Source of the DNA: Candidatus Heritagella intestinalis | GTDB lineage: Bacteria > Bacillota > Clostridia > Oscillospirales > Acutalibacteraceae | Length of the DNA: 64,000 nucleotides | Direction of reading: 5' to 3' | NCBI GenBank assembly: GCA_904420555.1 | Contig: CAJFVO010000005.1 | Location: 1 to 64,000, forward strand | Part shown: piece by piece, positions 39,719-50,358 of the stretch | Layout: every line of letters starts with the position of its first letter | Position numbering within the stretch: position 1 is the stretch's first letter | Made by a program: the position numbers and the translations under genes | Notes under the pieces: generated by a model | The model's input: only the letters and a program-made list of their open reading frames with translations | Database searches by the model: none | Told to the model about the DNA's origin: nothing

Positions 39719-41242
39719 TTACAGCTTGGCCAGCTGCTGATAGGAATCCTTCAGGGCCGGGTACAGGCTCCGATAGATCTGGTAGAACTTCTCATACTGG
39801 GGCACGTTTTCGGCAATGGGGGGCTGAGGCGGGTTAGTGCGGATCACCGCCCGGCAGCCTTCCTCCACGCTCTTGTAGATGCCAGCGCCGACACCGGCCA
39901 GGATGGCCACGCCCAAGGCCGGGCCTTCCTTGGAGACCACGGTCTTGACCTCGCAGTTAAAGGTGTCCGCCAGCATCTGCCGCCACAGGGGGCTGCTTCC
40001 GCCGCCGCCGCAGGCCAGCATTTCCTTCAAATCCACGCCCATTTCCCGGAGAATCTCCACGCTGTCCCGCTGGGAGAAGGTGACGCCCTCCATGACGGCC
40101 CGGAGCATATCGTACTTGGTGTGGATGGCGGAGAGGCCGAAGAACACGCCGCGGCAATCCGGGTCCAGGTGTGGGGTACGCTCGCCCATGAGGTAGGGCA
40201 GATACAGCAGTTTGTTGCAGCCAATGGGCACCCGCTCCGCCTGCTGGTCCATGAGGAAATAGGGGTCCTTGCCCATGCCCTTGGCAGTTTCCATTTCCGC
40301 CTGGCAGAAGTTATCCCGATACCACTTGAGGGAGAGCCCCGCCCCCTGGGTCACGCCCATGACGTGCCAGCAGCCGGGTACCGCGCAGCAGAAGGTGTGG
40401 ACACGGCCCTTGGGGTCAATGGAGATGTCCGAGGTATGGGCAAACACCACGCCGCTGGTGCCGATGGTGACAAAGGCCTTGCCGTCCTCCACCACGCCGG
40501 TGCCTACCGCCGCTGCGGCATTGTCGCCGGCGCCGCCCACCACAGGAGTACCTTCCTTCAGGCCGGTGAGGGCAGCCGCTTCTTTGGTAATGGTGCCGGT
40601 GACCTCCGGGGACTCATAGACCTTGGCCAGCAGGGATTTGTCGATTTCCAGCTTTTCCAGAACTTCGTCGCTCCAGCAGCGGTTGGGCACATCCAGCAGC
40701 TGCATGCCGGAAGCATCGGAAACCTCCGTGGCGAACTCCCCGGTAAGCATATAGCGGACGTAATCCTTGGGCAGGAGAATATGGGCGCACTGGGCATAGA
40801 TTTCCGGCTCGTGGTTGCGCACCCAGAGAATCTTGGAAGCGGTGAAGCCGGTGAGGGCCGGGTTGGCAGTGATTGCAATGAGCCGCTCCTTCCCTACCCG
40901 CCGGGTGATCTCCTCGCACTCCTGGGCGGTGCGCTGGTCGCACCAGATAATAGAGCGCCGGAGCACCTGGCCGGCCTTGTCCAGCATCACCAGGCCGTGC
41001 ATCTGGCCGGAAATTCCCACGCCCTTGATGTCCGCCGGGTCCACGCCGCTCTCCTCAATGACGGCCTTGGTGGTCACTGCGGTGGCATTCCACCAGTCCC
41101 GGGGGTCCTGCTCTGCCCAGCCGTTCTGGGGCTGATACATGGGATATTCTACGGTTTTGCTGGCCATGACATTGCCAGCCGTATCAAAGAGGACGGTCTT
41201 GGTACCGCTGGTACCGAGATCCACGCCAAGTAAATAGTTCAT
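39719..41242 (-). CDS. xylB: Xylulokinase
   Basis: A 507-residue FGGY-family kinase converting D-xylulose to xylulose 5-phosphate for the pentose phosphate pathway. GVDLGTSGTKTVLFD at the start, the substrate motif GISGQMHGLV near residue 78, catalytic Asp in GGAGDNAAAAVGTG near residue 235 and GGGGSSPLWRQMLAD near 402 are typical. Its start has AGGAAGGG. The promoter (TTGACA near 41344) and a strong leader hairpin (41274-41315) lie upstream. The two GH3 enzymes behind it could supply xylose, but a xylose isomerase gene is not in the window. Confidence 0.9.
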   Translation of the reverse strand: MNYLLGVDLGTSGTKTVLFDTAGNVMASKTVEYPMYQPQNGWAEQDPRDWWNATAVTTKAVIEESGVDPADIKGVGISGQMHGLVMLDKAGQVLRRSIIWCDQRTAQECEEITRRVGKERLIAITANPALTGFTASKILWVRNHEPEIYAQCAHILLPKDYVRYMLTGEFATEVSDASGMQLLDVPNRCWSDEVLEKLEIDKSLLAKVYESPEVTGTITKEAAALTGLKEGTPVVGGAGDNAAAAVGTGVVEDGKAFVTIGTSGVVFAHTSDISIDPKGRVHTFCCAVPGCWHVMGVTQGAGLSLKWYRDNFCQAEMETAKGMGKDPYFLMDQQAERVPIGCNKLLYLPYLMGERTPHLDPDCRGVFFGLSAIHTKYDMLRAVMEGVTFSQRDSVEILREMGVDLKEMLACGGGGSSPLWRQMLADTFNCEVKTVVSKEGPALGVAILAGVGAGIYKSVEEGCRAVIRTNPPQPPIAENVPQYEKFYQIYRSLYPALKDSYQQLAKL

Positions 41243-41379
41243 GGATACAACTTCCCTTCCTGTTACAAATAGTAAGGGCCTCTCTGGAAAGTCCTCTTTC
41301 CGAGAAGCCCCCTTTTTAGTTTGATAGAAAACATCCGGTTTGTCAAGAGGATTTTAGCCAATCCTCCGGTTCCCCGGCC

Positions 41380-43494
41380 TTAAAATTGGATTTCCATCTC
41401 CAGCGGCGCACTGCCCATGAGGGCCACGCTCCGGGCGTCCGGCTGGCTGAAGCCCGCATAAATCCGGAACCGGCGGCTTTCCAGCACCCGCTCCCCTTCT
41501 TCGTTGACTTCTTCAAAGGCACGGCGGTCCAGCTCCAAGGTCACCTCGCGGCTCTCCCCAGCTTCCAGGCAAACGCTCTGGAAGGCTTTCAGGCTGTGAT
41601 TGGGCACGGCCAGAGAGGATTCCAAATCCTTCACGTAAACCTGCACCACCTGGCGGCCGGCGTGGGCTCCCTGGTTGGTGACGGTCACAGTCACTTTCGC
41701 GCAATCCTCACCTGTCTCCACAAAAAGGCCGGAAACGGTAAAGGGCTCATAGGTCAGGCCAAAGCCAAAGGGATACAGGGCCTCCTGCTCCATATAGCGG
41801 TAGGTGCGGCCCTTCATGGAATAGTCCGTGAAGTCCGGCAGTTCCTCGGTAGCGCGGTAGAAGGTAATTGGCAGTTTGCCAGAGGGCGCAACCTTGCCAA
41901 AGAGCACATCTGCCACGGCCTTGCCGCCCAGTGCGCCGGGGTACCACATATCCAGAATGGCGGACAACCGCTCTTCCTCCCCGCCAAAGGTCAGCGCACT
42001 GCCGGCGCCCAACACCAGCACCACCGGCTTGCCGGTATCCAGCACAGCTTTCAGCAGGGCCTGCTGGCGGCCGGGCAGAACCAGATTCCCCTTATCTGCG
42101 GAACCATAGGGATTGTTGGCGTCGCCGGCCTCGCCCTCAAACTCGGCATCCAAGCCCAAGCAGAGAACGACTACATCCGAGAGCTTTGCGATGTGTACGG
42201 CCTCAGCCATACGATCCGTCCAGGCAATGAGGACCTCATCGGAAACATCCTGATCCAGGGGGCAGCCTTCGGAATAATAGACCCGTACCTGGTCGCCTAC
42301 CGCTTCCTCAATGCCTTCCAGCACGGTGATATTCCGGGAGGGGGTCCCATAGTAATTGCCCCAAAGAACCTTGCGGCTGTCCGCATTGGGGCCGATCACC
42401 GCAATGCTGGAAAGCTTGCTGACATCCAGAGGCAGAATTCCGGTATTCTTCAGCAGTACCATGGACTCCTGGGCAGCCTTTACCGCCAGATCATGGTGCT
42501 CTTTGGTGTCATTTTCGGAATAGGGAATCTTGTCGTATTCGCAGTCATCGCTGAACATGCCCAGGCGGAACCGAGTGGCCATCAATCTCTCGCAGGCCGC
42601 GGTGATCTGTTCCTCGGTCACCAGCCCTTCTTCCAACGCCTCCAGCATATGCAAATACACATCGCCGCAGCTCATATCGCAGCCATTGCCCAAGGCCAGG
42701 GCCGCCGATTCTGTCACCGTCTTGGTCACTTTATGATTCTCGTGAAAATCCTCAATGGCGCCGCAGTCAGAGACTACATGGCCCTCGAATCCCCATTTTT
42801 CCCGGAGGATTTCCTGCAGCAGCGTGTGGCTGCCGCAGGCAGGCTCCCCGTTCACCCGGTTATAGGCGCCCATAATGCTCTCCACATCGGCTTCCTTGAC
42901 GCAGGCCTCAAAAGCGGGAAGATAGGTCTCCTCCAAATCTTTTTTGCACACAATGGCGTTAAACTCGTGGCGGAGAGCCTCCGGGCCGCTGTGGGCGGCA
43001 AAATGCTTGGCGCAGGCCGCCGCCTTCAGATACCGGCCCTCTCCCTGGAGGCCCTTAATAAAGGCCACGCCCATACGGGAGGTGAGATAAGGGTCCTCGC
43101 CATAGGTCTCATGGCCCCGGCCCCAGCGGGGGTCACGGAAAATATTTACGTTGGGGGACCAGAAATTCAAGCCCTTATAAACGTTCCGGTCACCCTCTGC
43201 CACATAAGCATTGTGCTTGGCGCGGCCCTCAGTGGAAATCACATCGCCCACCTGCCGCAGCAGCTCTTCATCGAAGGTAGCTCCCAAAGCAATGGATTGC
43301 GGGAACATGGTGGCAGTACCCGCCCGGGCCACCCCGTGGAGGGCCTCGTTCCACCAGTTATACTCGGGAATCCCCAAACGGGAGACAGCGGGGGCACGGT
43401 ACGTAAGCTGGAAAGCCCGCTCTTCTACGGTCATTTTCGCCACCAGCTCCTTGGCCAATTCCAGAGCTTCGGCATGGGTCATCTGTTTTGTCAT
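41380..43494 (-). CDS. Glycoside hydrolase family 3, probable beta-xylosidase/glucosidase, copy 1
   Basis: A 704-residue GH3 enzyme without signal peptide, thus intracellular. The nucleophile Asp is in VVSDCGAIEDFHE near residue 244. The three-domain layout (TIM barrel, alpha/beta sandwich, C-terminal FnIII-like) is complete. The region GNYYGTPSRNITVLEGI near residue 378 is typical for GH3 beta-xylosidases, and xylB lies downstream, so xylo-oligosaccharides are the likely substrate (inference). It is about 85 percent identical by eye to the next gene upstream. TGGGAGGG precedes the ATG; its promoter region has two GGTAGNCTG direct repeats. Confidence 0.88.
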   Translation of the reverse strand: MTKQMTHAEALELAKELVAKMTVEERAFQLTYRAPAVSRLGIPEYNWWNEALHGVARAGTATMFPQSIALGATFDEELLRQVGDVISTEGRAKHNAYVAEGDRNVYKGLNFWSPNVNIFRDPRWGRGHETYGEDPYLTSRMGVAFIKGLQGEGRYLKAAACAKHFAAHSGPEALRHEFNAIVCKKDLEETYLPAFEACVKEADVESIMGAYNRVNGEPACGSHTLLQEILREKWGFEGHVVSDCGAIEDFHENHKVTKTVTESAALALGNGCDMSCGDVYLHMLEALEEGLVTEEQITAACERLMATRFRLGMFSDDCEYDKIPYSENDTKEHHDLAVKAAQESMVLLKNTGILPLDVSKLSSIAVIGPNADSRKVLWGNYYGTPSRNITVLEGIEEAVGDQVRVYYSEGCPLDQDVSDEVLIAWTDRMAEAVHIAKLSDVVVLCLGLDAEFEGEAGDANNPYGSADKGNLVLPGRQQALLKAVLDTGKPVVLVLGAGSALTFGGEEERLSAILDMWYPGALGGKAVADVLFGKVAPSGKLPITFYRATEELPDFTDYSMKGRTYRYMEQEALYPFGFGLTYEPFTVSGLFVETGEDCAKVTVTVTNQGAHAGRQVVQVYVKDLESSLAVPNHSLKAFQSVCLEAGESREVTLELDRRAFEEVNEEGERVLESRRFRIYAGFSQPDARSVALMGSAPLEMEIQF

Positions 43495-43695
43495 AGGTTA
43501 TCCCTCCCATAAAAATAAGTCTTTATACGCAGACTACCACTTTATGTGTCAGTCTACCATAAAATTTCTGGGAGGTCATTGGAATCTGCTGATAATTTTA
43601 GTAATTTTTTGTGCATCCCTTTTCCACAAAGAGCAATACAGTAGAAAAGCATATTCTCTGTAAATCAGCCAAGGAAGAAACCCTTTGCAGCTTCC

Positions 43696-45816
43696 TTAAA
43701 ACTGGATTTCCGCCTCCAGGGGCGCGCTGCCCATGAGGGCCACGCTCCGGGCATCCGGCTGGCTGAAGCCCGCATAAATCCGGAACCGGCGGCTTTCCAG
43801 CACCCGCTCCCCTTCTTCGTTGACTTCTTCAAAGGCACGGCGGTCCAATTCCAGGGTCACATTGCGGCTCTCCCCGGCTTCCAGGCAGACGCTCTGGAAA
43901 GCTTTCAGGCTGTGGTTGGGCACGGCCAAGGGGGATTCCAAATCCTTCACATAGACCTCCACCGTCTGGCGGCCAGCGTGGGTTCCCTGATTGGTCACGG
44001 TTACAGTCACCTTGGCCCAAGCCTCCCCGGTTTCCACAGAAAGGCCGGAAACGGCAAAGGGCTCATAGGTCAGGCCAAAGCCGAAGGGATACAGGGCTTC
44101 CTGCTCCATATAGCGGTAAGTGCGGCCCTTCATAGAGTAGTCGGAGAAGTCCGGCAGTTCCTCGGTGGTGCGGTAGAAGGTGACGGGCAGTTTGCCGGAG
44201 GGAGCGGCTTTGCCGAAGAGCACATCCGCCACGGCCTTGCCGCCCAGAGCGCCGGGATACCACATATTCAGGATGGCGGACAGCCGCTCTTCCTCCCCGC
44301 CGAAGGTCAGCGCACTGCCGGTGCCCAGCACCAGCACCACCGGCTTACCAGTATCCAGCACGGCTTTCAGCAAGTTCTGCTGGCGGCCGGGCAGGGACAG
44401 GCTGCCCTTATCCCCAGAACCATAGGGGTTGTTGGCGTCGCCGGCCTCGCCCTCAAACTTGCCGTCCAGGCCCAGGCAGAGAATCACTACATCCGAGAGC
44501 TTGGCAATTTGTACGGCCTCGGCCAGACGGTCGTCCTGGCGAGCCAGGGGGCCTTCGGCGGCGTCCTGATACAGGGGGCAGCCCTGGGAATAGTAAACCC
44601 GCACCTGGTCGCCTACCGCCTCTTGGATGCCGTCCAGCACGGTGATGTTCCGGGAGGCGGTGCCGTAGTAGTTGCCCCAGAGAACGTCTCGGCTGTCAGC
44701 GTTGGGCCCAATCACCGCGATGGAGGAAAGCTTGCTGCTATCCAGGGGCAGGACGCCGGTATTTTTCAGCAGCACCATGGACTCATAGGCGGCCTGTACC
44801 GCCAAATCGTGGTGCTCCTTGGTGTCGTTAGCGGAATAGGGAATGTTATCGTATTCGCAGTCATCGCTGAACATGCCCAGGCGGAACCGGGTAGCCATCA
44901 CCCGCTCACAGGCCGTGGTAATCTGCTCTTCGGTGACCCGGCCCTCGTGCATGGCTTCCAGCACATGCAGATACACATCGCCGCAGCTCATATCGCAGCC
45001 ATTGCTCAAGGCCAGGGCCGCCGACTCTGTCACGGTTTTGGTCACCTTATGATACTCGTGGAAATCCTCGATAGCGCCGCAGTCAGAGACCACATGGCCC
45101 TCAAATCCCCACTTTTCCCGCAGGGTCTTCTGGAGCAGGGTGGGACTGGCGCAGGAAAGCTCTCCGTTGACCCGGTTGTAAGCGCCCATGACGCTCTCCG
45201 CGTCCCCTTCCTTGACACAGGCCTCAAAGGCGGGAAAATAGGTCTCCTCCAAATCCTTTTTGCTCACAATGGAGTTAAACTCGTGGCGGACATCCTCCGG
45301 GCCGCTGTGGGCGGCGAAGTGCTTGACACCGGCGGCGGCCTTCAAATAGCGGCCATTGCCCTGGAGGCCCTTGATGAAGGCCACGCCCATCCGGCCGGAA
45401 AGATAGGGGTCCTCGCCGTAGGTCTCATGGCCCCGGCCCCAACGGGGGTCACGGAAAATGTTCACGTTGGGGGACCAATAAGTCAGGCCCTTATAGATAT
45501 CCCGGTCGCCGGCTTCCTGGGAAGCGTTGTATTTTGCCCGGCCCTCGGTGGAAATCACATCGCCTACCTGCTGCAGCAGCTCCTGGTCAAAGGTGGCCGC
45601 CAGAGCAATGGCCTGGGGGAACATAGTGGCGGTGCCCGACCGGCCTACGCCGTGGAGGGCCTCATTCCACCAGTTATACTCGGGAATCCCCAAATGGGGA
45701 ATCGCCGGGGCGCGATAGCTCAACTGGAAAGCCCGCTCTTCTACGGTCATTTTCGATACCAGTTCTTTGGCCAATGCCAGGGCTTCGGCATGGGTCATCT
45801 GTTTCTTCTCAGACAT
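43696..45816 (-). CDS. Glycoside hydrolase family 3, probable beta-xylosidase/glucosidase, copy 2
   Basis: A 706-residue intracellular GH3 enzyme and tandem paralog of the one at 41380. VVSDCGAIEDFHE with the nucleophile Asp, GNYYGTASRNITVLDGI and the C-terminal FnIII-like domain are all present. Differences cluster in a few loops, such as EGPLARQDDRLAE instead of DEVLIAWTDRMAE near residue 425. This could change substrate preference. Both genes have their own ribosome site (here TAGGAGG) and promoter region. A hairpin ending in TTTT lies in this leader (45836-45862). Confidence 0.88.
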   Translation of the reverse strand: MSEKKQMTHAEALALAKELVSKMTVEERAFQLSYRAPAIPHLGIPEYNWWNEALHGVGRSGTATMFPQAIALAATFDQELLQQVGDVISTEGRAKYNASQEAGDRDIYKGLTYWSPNVNIFRDPRWGRGHETYGEDPYLSGRMGVAFIKGLQGNGRYLKAAAGVKHFAAHSGPEDVRHEFNSIVSKKDLEETYFPAFEACVKEGDAESVMGAYNRVNGELSCASPTLLQKTLREKWGFEGHVVSDCGAIEDFHEYHKVTKTVTESAALALSNGCDMSCGDVYLHVLEAMHEGRVTEEQITTACERVMATRFRLGMFSDDCEYDNIPYSANDTKEHHDLAVQAAYESMVLLKNTGVLPLDSSKLSSIAVIGPNADSRDVLWGNYYGTASRNITVLDGIQEAVGDQVRVYYSQGCPLYQDAAEGPLARQDDRLAEAVQIAKLSDVVILCLGLDGKFEGEAGDANNPYGSGDKGSLSLPGRQQNLLKAVLDTGKPVVLVLGTGSALTFGGEEERLSAILNMWYPGALGGKAVADVLFGKAAPSGKLPVTFYRTTEELPDFSDYSMKGRTYRYMEQEALYPFGFGLTYEPFAVSGLSVETGEAWAKVTVTVTNQGTHAGRQTVEVYVKDLESPLAVPNHSLKAFQSVCLEAGESRNVTLELDRRAFEEVNEEGERVLESRRFRIYAGFSQPDARSVALMGSAPLEAEIQF

Positions 45817-45835
45817 CTATGATACCTCCTATCAT

Positions 45836-45862
45836 AAAACCGCCGTCCAACCGGCGGGTTTT
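45836..45862 (-). promoter_or_regulatory. Leader hairpin before GH3 copy 2, possible attenuator
   Basis: Arms AAAACCGCCG (45836-45845) and CGGCGGGTTTT (45852-45862) with one bulged base. It lies between the probable -10 box (TACAAT near 45883) and the ribosome site, and ends in TTTT on the minus strand like an intrinsic terminator. Confidence 0.5.
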
Positions 45863-45962
45863 CATCTTCTTTTGGCTCATTGTATCATAGAACTGTCGAA
45901 AAATCATCAGACATTTTTTGATAATTTACAGTAATTTCTTGCACCTCTCCCAAAACGCAAAA

Positions 45963-45990
45963 GAGCTGCCGGCCATACAGCCGGCAGCTC
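45963..45990 (-). terminator. Terminator of the TVP38-like gene
   Basis: Perfect 11-bp stem GAGCTGCCGGC / GCCGGCAGCTC with a 6-base loop, then TTTTG on the minus strand. Confidence 0.8.
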
Positions 45991-46002
45991 CGCGCAATTC
46001 TT

Positions 46003-46806
46003 TTATTTTCCCGGATTTTTCCCCCGGGCCGCACGTCTCTGGCAAATCATATGATAAATCCACAGGCCGGCAGCTGCCGCCAGCCCCGTTATGACGAACA
46101 CCGCCACCGCCATGACGTAATTTTCGCTGCCCAAGGCGTCGCCCACAATGGTGGAGGTGATCACCGAAGGAATCCGCCCTACGGAAGAGAGCAGCAAAAA
46201 AGTGGGCAGGCGCATAGAGGTAAGGCCGATAAAATAAGTAATCACGTCTTTGGGCGTGCCGGGAATGAAAAATAGGAGAAATACCAACACGTTCCGCCTC
46301 TCCGGATTGTGAAGGAATCGAATGGATTCGATCTTTTCCCGGGAAATGAATGCTTCTACCATCTTGATGCCGAAAACTTTGACGAAGACGAAGATGATCG
46401 CCGTGCCCGCCGCAGCTCCCAGCAAACACAGGCCCACGCCTTCCAGGTTGCCGAACACATAGCCGGCGGCAATCTCCAAGGGCTCCCCGGGAATCATGGC
46501 TACCACCACCTGCAGGCAGATCATCCCGATAAAAGCCAGCCGGCCCCACAGGCCGTGGCCATCCACCCATTGGCGGAACTGCTCCGGGTCCTCCAGCCCT
46601 TCAATCAAAGGCTTGCCTACAAACACCGTAACCACCGCAAAAAAGGCCAGCAGCACCGCAAAAGAGCACAGGCTCACAATCTTCCTGCGCCGGGCGTAGG
46701 CCTTATCTTTTGCAGAAATCTCCTCTTTTTTCCCGGTTTCTTCCGCTTCTTCGCTCACCATCTCCGCAGGCTGAACCTCTTCCCATTGACAAAGGTTCTC
46801 TTTCAA
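46003..46806 (-). CDS. TVP38/TMEM64 (DedA-like, VTT domain) membrane protein
   Basis: A 267-residue membrane protein with about five to six segments. The VTT-domain motifs GEPLEIAAGYVFG near residue 121 and FFIPGTPKDVITYFIGLTSM near residue 183 are clear. Relatives are thought to flip lipids or act as transporters. The start is uncertain: a TTG at 46806 has AAGGAG nine bases upstream, and the frame stays open to a TTG at 46833. There is a charged cytosolic N-terminus of about 45 residues. A promoter lies at 46861-46889. Confidence 0.82.
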   Translation of the reverse strand: MKENLCQWEEVQPAEMVSEEAEETGKKEEISAKDKAYARRRKIVSLCSFAVLLAFFAVVTVFVGKPLIEGLEDPEQFRQWVDGHGLWGRLAFIGMICLQVVVAMIPGEPLEIAAGYVFGNLEGVGLCLLGAAAGTAIIFVFVKVFGIKMVEAFISREKIESIRFLHNPERRNVLVFLLFFIPGTPKDVITYFIGLTSMRLPTFLLLSSVGRIPSVITSTIVGDALGSENYVMAVAVFVITGLAAAAGLWIYHMICQRRAARGKNPGK

Positions 46807-46860
46807 AGCCAATCTCTCCTTTTCCCCGGGCAAACCTGCCCGAAAGCTCTATTGGATATC

Positions 46861-46889
46861 AGTATACCCCCTACCCCGCAGAATCACAA
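46861..46889 (-). promoter_or_regulatory. Promoter of the TVP38-like gene
   Basis: Minus strand TTGTGA (46889-46884), 17-base spacer, TATACT (46866-46861). Confidence 0.7.
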
Positions 46890-47030
46890 TGAAAAAATTG
46901 TAAATATGCGCCGCATAGGCATATTCCATCCTGTTTCCAGTATATTCTTTCGGGAAGGAGAGAGCATCAAGGAATTATGACAGCATCCTTACAATTCTGA
47001 AAGGGAGCCTTTTTGCTGCCCAGACAAACA

Positions 47031-47070
47031 GAAAAGCAGAGCACTGCTATTACACAGCACTCTGCTTTTC
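47031..47070 (-). terminator. Terminator of groEL
   Basis: Arms GAAAAGCAGAG (47031-47041) and CTCTGCTTTTC (47060-47070) with TGCT/AGCA pairing inside. Confidence 0.75.
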
Positions 47071-47097
47071 ATTGTATAAGAAAATGGGAAGATTGGA

Positions 47098-48750
<1,653 letters not shown>

Positions 48751-48793
48751 TCAATGAAAAACTGCGATGCGGGTTCTCCCGGTGTCTTTCTTT

Positions 48794-49148
<355 letters not shown>

Positions 49149-49152
49149 ACCT

Positions 49153-49180
49153 ATTTTAACACCTTTACAGGAAAAATCAA
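49153..49180 (-). promoter_or_regulatory. Promoter of groESL
   Basis: Minus strand TTGATT (49180-49175), 16-base spacer, TAAAAT (49158-49153). CIRCE covers the start point. Confidence 0.75.
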
Positions 49181-49305
49181 GGGCTTTTTTCTGATTTTCC
49201 GGCTTTTCATAAATTATTTACATTTCCCCGGCTTCTCTTCCAATTCCCACCCTTAGATTGAACGGGTTTCTTTTGGGTTATGCAAAAATTTCCAATTTCA
49301 GCAAA

Positions 49306-49353
49306 AAAGACCGACTCCTGCGCGGTACTGCCCGCGCAAAAGAATCGGTCTTT
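49306..49353 (-). terminator. Terminator of gpsA
   Basis: Arms AAAGACCGA (49306-49314) and TCGGTCTTT (49345-49353) with an inner TGCGCGG/CCCGCGCA stem. The minus strand continues TTTTTT. Confidence 0.8.
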
Positions 49354-49358
49354 GCGGC

Positions 49359-50321
49359 TTATTGATAAAATTCCGTTTTCAGGCTCCGGGTGAACAGCTC
49401 CGACAAAGCGGCTTTTGGCTCCACGCCCCGATACAGGGTATTGTATACGGCCCGGCAAATGGGCAAATCCACGCCGTAATTTTTCCCCATTTGCAGCATA
49501 GCCCGGACGGTGTAGTACCCCTCGGCCAGCTTGGTGTACTCCTCCCCCTTGACGAAGGATTCCCCGAACTGGCGGTTGTGGCTGTACTTGGAGAACACCG
49601 TGGCCTCATAATCCCCCAAATGGCACAGGCCATAGGCGGAAAGCTCATTGCCCCCCAGGGCCTGGATGAGCCGGGCCACTTCCCGGGTGCCCCGGGACAT
49701 CAGGGCCCCCTTCAGGGTGGAGAGATGCAGGCCGTCCAGCATCCCGGCGGCAATACCGATGACGTTTTTAGCCGCCGCGCCGATTTCATTGCCAATCAAA
49801 TCCTGGCCATAGTAAAAGCGAATCAAATCGCTGGAAAACGCATCCACCAGCTTTTCCTTCACCGGCTGGCTGTTGCTGTCGATGACCATGCAGTTGGGAA
49901 TCCCCTGATAGAACTCCTCCACATGGCCCGGCCCCAGCCACACCGCCACTTCATTGGAAAAGTCCATGTTGTCGTTGACCACCTGGGAGAGCCGCCGCCC
50001 GGTGGCGATTTCAATGCCCTTCATGCACAGGACAAAGATTTTATCCGTCAAATCCAGGGGCTTGAGCTCATCCATAAGGCCCTGGAGACCCTGGGAGTTG
50101 ATGGAAATCACGATAACCGGGGATTCCTTGGCGCAGGCAATGTCTGTGGAAAGGGCCACGGATTCCGGCATCTCCAGCAGGTCGTTTTTCCGCTCCCGGA
50201 GGAACCGCTGCATGGTTTTTGAGCTGGAACGCCCGTACAAGGTCACATCATGGCCGATACTGTCCAGATACCAGGCCAGCAGGGAGCCCCAGCGGCCGCA
50301 TCCAATCACTGTAATTTTCAT
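49359..50321 (-). CDS. gpsA: NAD(P)H-dependent glycerol-3-phosphate dehydrogenase
   Basis: A 320-residue enzyme making sn-glycerol 3-phosphate for phospholipids. The Rossmann motif is GCGRWGSLLAWYL near residue 7, CMKGIE near residue 108 is the family motif, and the catalytic Lys lies in GAAAKNVIGIAAGML near residue 183. It follows the RlmL-like methyltransferase gene on the same strand, 38 bases apart. AAAGGG is the ribosome site. Confidence 0.92.
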   Translation of the reverse strand: MKITVIGCGRWGSLLAWYLDSIGHDVTLYGRSSSKTMQRFLRERKNDLLEMPESVALSTDIACAKESPVIVISINSQGLQGLMDELKPLDLTDKIFVLCMKGIEIATGRRLSQVVNDNMDFSNEVAVWLGPGHVEEFYQGIPNCMVIDSNSQPVKEKLVDAFSSDLIRFYYGQDLIGNEIGAAAKNVIGIAAGMLDGLHLSTLKGALMSRGTREVARLIQALGGNELSAYGLCHLGDYEATVFSKYSHNRQFGESFVKGEEYTKLAEGYYTVRAMLQMGKNYGVDLPICRAVYNTLYRGVEPKAALSELFTRSLKTEFYQ

Positions 50322-50358
50322 ATGGTTCCACCCTTTCCCTTTGATGCTTACTATATGC

